From assembly GCA_020746835.1 (NCBI GenBank), contig JAGPNK010000006.1, forward strand, positions 930,001-994,000: DNA of 64,000 nt. Reading direction: 5' to 3'. Positions 54,977 to 64,000 of this stretch are shown here, piece after piece. The number at the start of each line of letters is the position of its first letter. The first letter of the stretch is position 1. A model generated the notes under the pieces. It saw nothing but the letters and a program-made list of their open reading frames with translations. It was not told where the DNA came from and made no database searches. Made by a program: the position numbers and the translations under genes. Origin of the DNA: Stachybotrys elegans (taxonomy: Eukaryota; Ascomycota; Sordariomycetes; Hypocreales; Stachybotryaceae).

Positions 54977-56485
54977 ATGGCGACGACAACCGCGACAATG
55001 GCTCCCACGTCGGACTCGGACGCCCGACGCCGCCGCGAAGAACACCACGAAGCCGAGGCCGTCATCGTTGGAGCTGGTGTTTTTGGCTGCGCCATGGCTT
55101 GGGCCCTGGCCAACCAGGGTCGCTCCGTTATACTTCTCGAGCGCTGGATGAAGGAGCCGGATCGCATCGTGGGAGAGCTGCTCCAACCCGGTGGCCTCCA
55201 TTCGCTCAAGAAGCTTGGACTTGGCCACGTCCTGGAAGGAATCGACGCCATCGCCTGCCATGGCTACAACGTCATTTACCGGGGCAAGTCGAAGCACATC
55301 CCATACCCTGGCATGGACGAAGACGGTCTGGTTCCTCACCGCTGGGCTGGCGATGGAGAGGGTGGTAAGAAGCCCTACGGAACGTGTTTCCACCACGGCC
55401 GCCTTATTGCGAACCTGCGACGAGCATGCCTCGGCCACAGCAACATCACCGTCGTCGAGACCGAGGTCACCAACACTGTCAAGGACGACCGCTCCGACAA
55501 GGTCATTGGCGTCGAGTCCCTGACGGTCAACCCCAAGACGGGCAAGAAGCAGAAGGACTATTACTTTGCCGACCTGACTATCGTCGCCGATGGTTACGCC
55601 TCCAAGTGGCGCTCTGAGGTTCTCAAGTCCGCGCCCATCGTCAAGAGCAAGTTCTACGCCCTTGAGCTCATCGACTGCGAGCTTCCCATTCCTGGCACTG
55701 GCCACGTCGTTATTGGCGACACTTTCCCCATCCTGATTTACCAGATTGGCACCCACGAGACTCGAATTCTCTTCGACGTACCCACCAACCTGCCCGAGGC
55801 GTCCCCCAAGGCCGGCGGCGTCCGTGGCTACATTAAGAACCGGTGCATTCCCGTCTTGCCACCATCAGTTCGGCCTTCCGTTGAGCGCGCGCTCGAGGAC
55901 GGCAAGCTGCCGCGCAGTATGCCCAATAGCTGGCTGCCCCCTACGCGCCAGACGGCCAGGGGCCTTGTTGTCCTTGGAGATGCCATGAATATGCGTCATC
56001 CTCTTACTGGTGGTGGTATGTCGGTCGCTTTCAACGATGTTCTTGTTCTTTCCGAGCTCCTTCACCCCTCGCAAGTCCCAAAGCTACAGGACACTCGCGC
56101 TGTACAGAGCGCCATGGATACCTTTTACTGGCGCCGTAAGCAGCTCACCAGCATTATCAATGTTCTGGCCCAGGCACTTTACAACCTTTTTGCTGCCGAC
56201 GACCGTGAGCTGCGAATCCTTCAGCGCGGCTGCTTCAAGTATTTTGAGAACGGGACCATCGCTGGTCCTGCCGGACTCCTGGGCGGTGTCATTCTCCAGC
56301 CCGCCGTCCTGGCCTACCATTTCTTCAGTGTTGCATTTGTGGCCATTGGTCTGCACTTCAGCACGCTCATCACTGGGCCTTTGGGAGTGCTGAAGCTTCC
56401 CCTTGCCTTGCTCGACGTAGTGCTCATTCTCTGGAAGGCGAGCGTCGTGTTTGTCCCCGTCATGTGGCGCGAGGCGTGCCGGTGA
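54977..56485 (+). CDS. ERG1: Squalene monooxygenase (squalene epoxidase)
   Basis: Single exon, 502 aa. It converts squalene to 2,3-oxidosqualene in the ER membrane, the first oxygen-requiring step of ergosterol synthesis and the target of allylamines such as terbinafine. The FAD dinucleotide fold VIVGAGVFGCAMA lies at residues 29-41. LLERWMKEPDRIVGELLQPGGL follows, then a DG motif in VADGYASKWR and the second FAD motif GDAMNMRHPLTGGGM (GD at 334-335), which is nearly invariant in squalene epoxidases. The C-terminal 100 residues are hydrophobic membrane-associating helices. The first ATG in frame (54977) gives a 30-residue hydrophilic N-terminus of normal length. Intact, with no sign of truncation. 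Confidence 0.96.
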   Translation: MATTTATMAPTSDSDARRRREEHHEAEAVIVGAGVFGCAMAWALANQGRSVILLERWMKEPDRIVGELLQPGGLHSLKKLGLGHVLEGIDAIACHGYNVIYRGKSKHIPYPGMDEDGLVPHRWAGDGEGGKKPYGTCFHHGRLIANLRRACLGHSNITVVETEVTNTVKDDRSDKVIGVESLTVNPKTGKKQKDYYFADLTIVADGYASKWRSEVLKSAPIVKSKFYALELIDCELPIPGTGHVVIGDTFPILIYQIGTHETRILFDVPTNLPEASPKAGGVRGYIKNRCIPVLPPSVRPSVERALEDGKLPRSMPNSWLPPTRQTARGLVVLGDAMNMRHPLTGGGMSVAFNDVLVLSELLHPSQVPKLQDTRAVQSAMDTFYWRRKQLTSIINVLAQALYNLFAADDRELRILQRGCFKYFENGTIAGPAGLLGGVILQPAVLAYHFFSVAFVAIGLHFSTLITGPLGVLKLPLALLDVVLILWKASVVFVPVMWREACR

Positions 56486-57007
56486 GCGCAGCAAGCTGGG
56501 CATGACCCAATACCATCATTTTGTCAACAATTGGTGAATTTGGGAGGCGTTAGGCATGGCGTGTTATTGGACCGGCGCAGCTGGTTTTCTTCTGCGCATG
56601 ATGGCATTTGGACATGGTCATCTCCCCTCGACGATATGAGTTCTACGTGTACAAAGAAAACGTGGGGAGCAGGTGAGGTTGGCGGCTGCACGATGGGATC
56701 CCGACTATTTTTATAGAATCCCATTGCATTTCATACCCGGCGTGTGATACTACTACATACTTATTTAGAATTTAATTGTAATTAATCTTGGAGACCACTT
56801 TGATTTTCCTCATCAACTCCATTTCACCGGTGGAACATGACATGGCATTTCCTGTTGTTGTATTTGTCCTTGAGTCTAATGGTTGGCATGAACACATGAC
56901 TTTGAGCTATATATACAAATGCTGGAGACGAGGGCCATGTCCCCCATGCTGAAACGATGGAAGTCTGTCTCCGCAGACCATGTTCGCCTGTACGCCGCTT
57001 CTCGCCC
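56486..57007. other. Convergent intergenic region ERG1 / ALG5
   Basis: 522 bp between two 3' ends, with an AT-rich centre (about 56750-56800) likely holding polyadenylation signals. No gene. Confidence 0.45.
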
Positions 57008-58405
57008 TCACGTCAGGCGTCTCCTGTACACACCCATCATCCAGCTCGCGCGCAGGACGGCCAGGCCAATGGCCATCTTGATGCTGTCCTGGATGACGTT
57101 GAGCTTGCTGCCGCCGACCTCGTGCCACTCGATGGGGACCTCGGCGACCTTAATGCCGGGGCTGGTGCCGATGACGGAGCCGTCGCTGCCGAGGACGGTG
57201 GTGGCCGGGGCGGACTCGGCGAGCATGAGCATCTCAATGTCGAAGATCCAGCCCTCGGTGTGCATGTAGGGGACGATGTGGGGGAGGGCGGCGCGCGAGA
57301 AGAGCTTGAATCCGCACTGGGTGTCGCGGATGCGGGACGTCGCGGGCGGGGTCAGGATGGTGAGGACCATGTGGAAGGATCGCATGAGGAAGTTTCGCAG
57401 CATGGAGCGCTAACACGCGTGAGTTAGCGTTGAGATTTGTGGCATGAGGCATTGGCCCTTTCTTACCTTGACGACGGCTTCGCTGCCGACGAGGTGAGCA
57501 CGGCTTCCGATAGCGACACCACGGTGGGAGCCGTCAGCGACCTCCTCGCACGCCTCAATCAGCTTGCCCACATCGCTGAAGCGCGAGGCGCCATCAGCAT
57601 CTGCGAAAAGGGCGTATTCACCCCTCACGTGGCGCAGGCCATGCGTCACGCCGCCGCCCTTGCCTCTGTTCTTCTCGAGCGTGATGATGCGGATGATGTG
57701 GTGCAGGTCATGCTCCCGCGCATACTCCAGCACGACGTCGACGGTCCTGTCCTTGCTTCCGTCGTTGACCACGAGGATCTCGTAGCCGGCGAGGGCCTTG
57801 GCGGCGCTGCTGCGGGTGTGTCGTTTCGTGGCGGAAGCGGACTTGCCGGGCGCGGCGGCGGTGGGGGAGCGGCCGAAGTGTTGGTCGAGGTAGGGGACTG
57901 CTTCCTCGAGCGTGGGGATGATGCGGTCCGCCTCGTTGTAGGCGGGGAGGATGACGCTGAGACGCAGCTCCGGGTCCTCGATGGAGGCAACGTCGGGCGT
58001 GGGGAAGGCTTGCTCAGCGCGGATCTTTTCCTCGCTGAGGCGCCGCTCCGCGAGCCATCGGTCGTACCAGCAGGGCAGCGGCGCGGGCGCCGTGGGCTTG
58101 CCGGACGGGCTGCTGGTGATGTACGTCTTCTCCGAGGGGAGCACGGGACGCGGTTTCGGCGCGACGAGATGTAGGAGGACGAAGAGCTGCGGGCGGGCGG
58201 GTTGCTGTAAGCCTTGAAGCCGGGGGGGGGGGATGTCTTTTCATGCAGGGAGCTTCGCTGTGGAGGGAGGAGCTGTGCTTACGCTGAAGAGGACGAGGGC
58301 GACAAGGAGGAGGAAGAGCACGAGGAGAATGTGTACGGGCGTGGCTCTGGCCCAGTCGTACAGAGGCCGCACGAAGCGAGCCGGCAGCTCGAGCGCGGTG
58401 CTCAT
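57008..58405 (-). CDS. ALG5: Dolichyl-phosphate beta-glucosyltransferase
   Basis: Exons complement(57008..57409, 57467..58186, 58283..58405), 414 aa. Alg5 transfers glucose from UDP-glucose to dolichyl phosphate at the ER membrane, supplying donor for N-glycan assembly. Exon 1 encodes an N-terminal membrane anchor (about residues 24-50, VHILLVLFLLLVALVLF and on). The GT2 domain starts LRLSVILPAYNEADRIIPTL and continues with YEILVVNDGSKDRTVDVV, IITLEKNRGKGGGVTHGL and the DxD-like ALFADADGASRF (near residue 237). FRDTQCGFKLFSR-like RDTQCGFKLFSR, EGWIFDIEMLMLAE and VPIEWHEVGGSKLNVI follow. A Ser/Ala/Pro-rich insertion of about 25 residues (RSPTAAAPGKSASATKRHTRSS) lies between the first two motifs. 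Introns are 96 and 57 nt. Confidence 0.94.
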
Positions 58406-59197
58406 GCTGGATGTTTCGATGCGGGAGCTGCGGGTGGCAGCTCAGAGGTCTGATGCGAGCGGCATAGAACCGGCAAAGGGCGAGAATGTCCTGCGACGAT
58501 CTGTGGTGGGTGGTTTCGTAGCGGGTCTTGTGTAAAGTTCGGCGTTTGGCGTTTGGGAGAGAGGCTGTTTGCCATTCACAGGTTGCGCCAGCTGGGGGGG
58601 TGTAGGTAAGTACTACTCACTGCCACTTGCTCCAGCGAGGCCACGAGTGCCAGATTGGAGATTCAGGGACCCAAGCAGGCGAGGCTGGCCAATAATGGAG
58701 CTCCGATTCCCGTGGCTTCCCCTCCAACCCCCGAAAGCGATAAGCTTCGGCCCCGCTGAAACATTGATTGCGCCTCTTCATCCCCCTTCACAGACTAGGA
58801 ACTGAGGGAAGAATCTTCCGTTGTTAGTCAAGTGGGGGGATTAGGCCAGTGATTGCTTGTCTCCCCCAGATTTTGGATTGTGGATGTAAAGCAATAAGCC
58901 AGTCGAAGCTCGAAGCATATGCTGTCTCAGATGTTAATGTTATGGCTGACTTGATTGTCCCTGACAAAAGCTCGGCGTCTCTTGAAAGCAGATGATGGCG
59001 CATGTTTGAATACATAACGCAGGAATATCATACAACAAAGTCCCATGCTCCATGCCAATCCCAACTTAAATCGACACCCGTCCGACATCCGTCTATTCGC
59101 CGTATAAATATCCCAATTACCAATTACCAAATATCATTGTCCTCCTTCCCATCCTTCTATTTCAGTTCCGTCCAAGTCTTATCCATACCTGGCTGAA
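58406..59197. other. Intergenic region, ALG5 promoter
   Basis: 792 bp between two minus-strand genes. No gene and no strong motif seen. Confidence 0.4.
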
Positions 59198-60534
59198 TCA
59201 GGCTGCAATAGCATTTCCTTTAGACCCCGACCAACGGTTCTTCTTCACGAGCTTGCTACCCCCCTTGGTGAGCTTCCTGCCCTTTGTCTGCTCGGGTGCC
59301 GCAGCCCCTGCGGATTTTGGTGGCGCGGGGAAGACATCGGTGAATTGGCGTGGCGTGGAATCGTGGCTCGCTTCCATGGACTGATGAGTGTATCCGTAGT
59401 CCTGCTTCCCAGCGTCCATCTCTGGAGACCCCATCTCCATAAACTTTGATTTGACTGTTCGTTTCTCTTTCGGGTCTATCGTGAGACTAGGCTTTGACGG
59501 TTCGGTTGCCCGCGCAGACTGTGGCCTCTCCGCTTGTTGACTGGAGGGTCTCGACGTCTGAAAAGGAAACTCTAGCCCGTCAAACGCTGAAGATGCCGAC
59601 GCGGGAGCGTTGGTTGCTAATGGGCTGGTAGGCTGTGACGATGAACCATGTAGCGAAGAGGAAGAGCCTCGCCAACCACTCCCACCGCTGCGGTTGTTCC
59701 AGTGACCCGGGAGGGGCCCGGGTAGTGGCGGTCCTGGCATAGCCGATGGCGGAATTGCACTGAACCCTCTTGTTGAGGGTGGTGGTCGAGAGTCTCGGGA
59801 CGAACTGACATAAGGCGCCGATGAGGGCCCGTCCATAGATCCGGCAGAGTTGCGCCTCTGGTTTCGTGGCGCAAGGCGATGCATTTTGGGAGCAGGACCA
59901 GCAGCCTGACCCTGCTCATGGGGGGCAAACTTCATCTCCAGGCCGTCCTGTGAGGCAGTAGACCCTTGGGAGCTTCCAACGGGCGAGACATCTCCTGGAA
60001 AGTCTACTTTTAGCACCCTTGTCCGTAAGCCGGTGTTTCGGTGCCGAACGAACCTTTGCTCAATGGAGGACTGTTTCGTCGTGCCTCAGAGCCATGTTCT
60101 CTGACGACCTCTTTCCCCTTCCATTGTGAGCGGTCCAAGTTCGGTACATCAGGGACCGAGTAGACGACATCGCGGTTGCCGTACGAAGATGGCGGCATGC
60201 CGGAATAGCTATATGCCCTGGGTAGACGTGTTTCCGACATGTTGCCGGGATAGGAGACGTAAGAGAGGCTGCTACCAACACGTGGTATTCCTGGCATGCT
60301 CAGTTGTTGGGCGGTCGCAGTCATTGCGCTCCTCCTGCGGTTCGCCTCGACAATCTTGGCCCTGTCGGCTTCTCTCCAGCTTGGCGGAGCACTGGCGATG
60401 GCGTCTGCAGCAGCATGTGTTGGCACATGTCTGTAGGCTGTGGTTTCTGACTCCTTCTTCTTTTGCTCTGCCACTTTGGCATTGTGTTCCTTGGCCGACT
60501 GCCGGCTCTTCCTGATGCTCGAAAAGATAGACAT
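59198..60534 (-). CDS. Unrecognised conserved-looking fungal protein
   Basis: Exons complement(59198..59994, 60054..60534), 425 aa. The N-terminus MSIFSSIRKSRQSAKEHNAKVAEQKKKE, then YRHVPTHAAADAIASAPPSWREADRAKIVEANRRRSAM, is a pattern I recognise from unnamed Pezizomycotina proteins. The rest is low-complexity, rich in Ser, Pro and Gly, with a very basic C-terminus (KGRKLTKGGSKLVKKNRW). The 59-nt intron (GTTCGT donor, TGCTAAA branch, TTCCAG acceptor) joins SKG to DVSPVG and is needed because the first frame stops at 60014. No enzyme motif. The basic tail and disordered body suggest a scaffold or nucleic-acid/membrane-binding role, which is only a guess. Confidence 0.78.
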
Positions 60535-63500
60535 GGCGTTATGTATCGATGAAGTTATGAATAGAAGCCGGGCGGACTGGTCTTGTCGAAGCAGAGGCTG
60601 CGCCGTCTACTCTCTTGTGGACTGTAGATGCTAAAAGCGCTAATGATAATGAATCGGCTTGTAAGTGGAAGGCTGATGATGGCTGGGGGGAAACAAAGGA
60701 TGAGAAGAGTGAACGGGACGGTGTACAAGGAGGGAGGGCTGGGACTTGAAAAACAAGAGGCCCCAAACAAGCATGTGAGACGAAATTGATGGTTGGGTGT
60801 GCAATTGCAACTCCCTAGATGTCATAGGAGAGTTTGAGGTTTGAGGTGAAGGCATGTGAATATATACATAGACGGGCAATGACGGTATATCCCGTGCCAT
60901 GCATGCGATTGGTAGACACAGGGGAGGAAGGTTGCAGAATGCAGCAGGAGTGGAGGTTGCTCACGTATCAATGACGCCTCAAAGGATAATGTCCGGTGGA
61001 CACCAAAACGGTGGTCCTTCGGGTTGCTGATGGGCTCTGCCGGCGCGCAGACGTGCCCTGGATGGTGGCGGTAAGCTCAAGATTGCCGTGGTCTAGCAGA
61101 AGAAGCCGGCGCGCCAATAGGTGGGCGATGGCTCGTTTTCGATCCGTACCTGAGGCGGTCCCAGTCGGGTATGACTGCCAAGATCGACGGGGCTGTACTA
61201 GAGAGTAGTGGTGGGCCAGATGTTGTCGAGAGTAGAGGAGAGAGGAACAGAGGAGTGACGACGACGACGACGATGATGATGCTGCCTCGGGCGTGTAGGA
61301 GAGGGAGGGATGGAGAGATGGAGATGAAGAGGAAGAGGAAGAGGAAGAGGGGAGGCGATGCGCGCGTTTGTTAATAGATAGCCAAAGACTGGGTAGGCCA
61401 CGATCCATATTAAAAAGATCTACTCCAAGGGCCCCCTTGAACGACCATGGTGTCAATTCGTACCTGGGCAGCGCCGGGGGTAATCTGCGCGTACTTTTAG
61501 TACTGTCGTATCCGGGTTGGGCCAACCACTGAAGGTTAGCCGACCCTGCATTGGGGGTGCATCTTTGGGTCTGGAAGCCCTTGGCCGAGCTGGCTATCCT
61601 GGATTCTACAGTTGGTGAAATGGCCCGTCTGACAGACATATCGGGTTACAGGGCAGAGCCACCCTCCCACGGGTGGAACCGTGACGAGAGGAATCAATAT
61701 CGACTCCTCCCGGCTACTGATGGATCTCTTGGCCAATATGCCTGTGCATGTTGGCGTTCTTTTCGTGGTGTTTTTCTTCTTCTTTTTTCTTCTTCTTCCG
61801 TCTGGCAAAACTTGCTAGCACCGCGGTCTTCGGCCATACCTCTCCAACGGCGAGACGAGACGGAGTCTCGGGCTTGAGAGATGGCTGGGCGCGCTGCAGG
61901 TTGGTGGGCACTCTAGGCTGGTATCCGGAAAGGTGCCTGATATGAGTTAGCAGGGGAGCAAGACGAACGGACGACAAACAAGCGGGGAGGAAGGGCTCCG
62001 CTGCCATATCTGATGTGGTGATTCTGCAAGGGCAGGGATGGGAGCTGCTAGCTGGCAGGGTTGATAGGGATAGATTTGGTTGGCAGCTTGGTCCAAGCCG
62101 TGCGAGCTGTTTTGTTCAAGGCGAGCGATGTTGGTGCCTCTGGTAGTTCGAGTGGAGGCACGTCGTATTCTCCTTCCACTTGAAATGGAGCCACTGCCTC
62201 TCCACCATCTTCAGCCTCAGATCTGTGCCGTTTACAAATTTCCGCCCTTCCCCCCTAACGCGCCAGGGCATCTTTATTTACATCATTGCTTCCAAATCTG
62301 AGTTTGAGACTATCGATTTCGGTGCTGAATCGTCTCCGAGCCAAGGATTCTTATATATCACACACTGCGTGAGTCGCTAGGCGACTTCTTCCACCGTACA
62401 AATCATGACGAGGTGGCAGCTTATCAGTACGCCAATGAACCTGTCGGACATGCTGACAGGATTACCTACAGATAGAAAGCTGCATGAAGAAGCAATACAC
62501 TGCAGGGGTCTCTGCCTTCTCATGCGCTCGCAGCCCAGTCGACAGCCTCGAAAACGCCACGAACGGGCGCTCTCATCAGTTCAGATCTGGACTATCCATC
62601 GATAAACCTCCTCGGCTTCACTTACTAGCAGCATCCACCCGGCCGCACTAAGTCACTTGCCGACCTGCCGTCGGCGGGACTTTGCGAATCCCGGGAGAGT
62701 TGTCCGTCCTACCACACAGACGTGCCCGGCCTAAGTTTCTGGCCCGTCTTGCCCGTCCATCCGAGAGGGCTAGCACCTCCAGCGAGTGTGTTATCAGCCC
62801 GACTGAAGCCCCCACTTCAAGATCCCAACATGGTTGCATCGGTACACCCATTTCGTGAATCGCCCCCAATACGGTGGCTGCATGGTTGTTGTACGTGTAC
62901 CCGTTGAAGCTTGCCTGGAAGTTCTGGTCGTATTCGCACAACAGATGTCGGGCCATCTCGATGCTTCACAGCAGGGGGTTCGACGGACCCGATAGGTTGG
63001 TTCGACAGTCACAAAAAGACCTGTGCAATGCTGAAAGCGTCACACCATTCTTCTCCAACGAGCCTCCCTCGCCCTCATCTGTCGTGGCCTCGAAGGGTGT
63101 GACTGAGTCCTTCCTCCCAATTCACAAAGTGGCTGAAGTTTTGACCCATGTAAGCAGCCACCGTTATCGTTCCATTATTCATCTCTCAGCTAACATGATG
63201 TCGAGTCACAGACCTTGTCATATCACAATCTCTAACAGGGCTTGTCAAACCAGGGCTGTGATAACCACCTCGAGGCAATTGGTAGATCGCTATCGCTTTC
63301 ACCTCGTACTCATCTCAATGTTTCGCACCTGATAGCGGATAAGTCAAGGCATCATGATTGGAAGAGTGCAGTCGTAGCCCGACTTGGAAGCCAGCTCGTA
63401 CAGATGGATAGGAGCTCACCCTCGCCAAACCTTTTGCGGTCAATGTGCTTGCATCTCTTCTGCTACTTACACCGGTATCTGATTAGCTCGACAATGGAAT

Positions 63501-64000
63501 CAGGCTGTAAGACCGCCACAACTCGACACAGATTAGACTATTGAACTACCCTTGGCGATGTAAGGAGTTGCCATGCGGTTCACCATCCGGCAAAGGTTTG
63601 TTAGCTCACGGGCGGTCCACCGCCTCCGGAACCACCCTTAATAAACGAAACAAGCTCTCAGGTGCGGCTGATTCGCGTGTCTTTCAGCTCGGGACGCGGA
63701 CGACAAGATGGTAACCTTGCATTGGCTTGCCGTCGCGATACCGGGAGTGGAGCACGAGCCATGCCAGACGTGCATCAATTATGCAACCTGCCACCGCCTT
63801 GTGGCTCGATGCAACGATAATGACGCAAAGCTGGGGTTGTTTTGCGGATGCTGACATCTGAGGGGAGGCTCTAGAAAGGGGAGGGTGGCAGTGTTAAGAT
63901 GTGATGGAAATGCACACACGTGGCTTTGGATACGAATGACCTCATTCGTTCCATGGGACCTCGTATCTGGTGTATTGGGTCCCTGAACATTGCATGGCAT
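60535..64000. other. 3.5-kb region without a supported gene
   Basis: Starts as the promoter of the preceding minus-strand gene. It contains (GAC/GAT)n at about 61257-61281, (GAGGAA)n-like DNA at 61325-61350 and a TTC-rich tract at 61770-61800. Open frames (for example 60968-61639 minus) cross these repeats and are low-complexity. Nothing at 62000-64000 looks like a protein or RNA gene. A gene beyond the right edge may use it as upstream DNA. Confidence 0.5.

Noticed and set aside
60968..61639. 223-codon minus-strand frame near the right end
   Set aside because: Composed of Ser/Arg/Leu runs encoded by GAC/GAGGAA repeats; no family features.

Overview
The window looks like nuclear DNA of a filamentous ascomycete (Pezizomycotina, Sordariomycetes, probably Hypocreales). 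Genes are split by short introns of about 50-110 nt with GT...CTAAC/CTGAC...AG signals. The gene set includes an FlbA-type RGS protein with two DEP domains, Erg1, Alg5, Bub3, Orc4, Cdc73, DUF7053 and CCG-6-like cell-wall families. There are no operons or bacterial-type signals. The order assignment is inference; the fungal assignment is firm.

Layout. 1-13 kb is gene-rich: the 3' end of an unknown gene, HGH1 and bystin on a shared divergent promoter, an unknown multi-exon gene broken by one in-frame TAG (5190-5192), ORC4, and a DUF7053 protein. 13.3-17.9 kb holds a GPI-type cell-wall protein and the RGS gene, both on the minus strand. 17.85-32.28 kb is about 14.4 kb in which I find no credible gene: mixed-composition DNA with homopolymers, microsatellites and small palindromes, not the AT-rich pattern of RIP. 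32.3-60.5 kb is gene-dense again: CDC73, LEU5, a METTL4-like MT-A70 methyltransferase, mitochondrial uL23, an unknown gene with a GC-AG intron, MME1, IMP2, eIF2-alpha, BUB3, a weak hypothetical ORF, an aldo/keto reductase with a probable 4-nt microexon, a large PPR-like protein, ERG1, ALG5 and an unknown fungal protein. 60.5-64 kb again holds no supported gene.

How genes relate. This is mainly core housekeeping sequence, not a secondary-metabolite cluster. Themes are translation and ribosome assembly (HGH1, bystin, uL23m, eIF2-alpha), mitochondrial function (LEU5, uL23m, MME1 and IMP2 within 9 kb, perhaps the PPR-like protein), chromatin and cell cycle (ORC4, CDC73, BUB3, METTL4-like), and ER lipid/glycosylation (ERG1, ALG5). 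Several pairs are divergent with short shared promoters (HGH1/bystin, LEU5/METTL4-like, eIF2-alpha/BUB3, AKR/PPR).

Most notable are the lone TAG codon in an otherwise fully open five-exon gene, in the U-A-G context edited by the sexual-stage A-to-I mRNA editing of Sordariomycetes; the 4-nt microexon; the Orc4 carrying an AT-hook and a PHD finger; and five CCAAT boxes within 190 bp upstream of ERG1.
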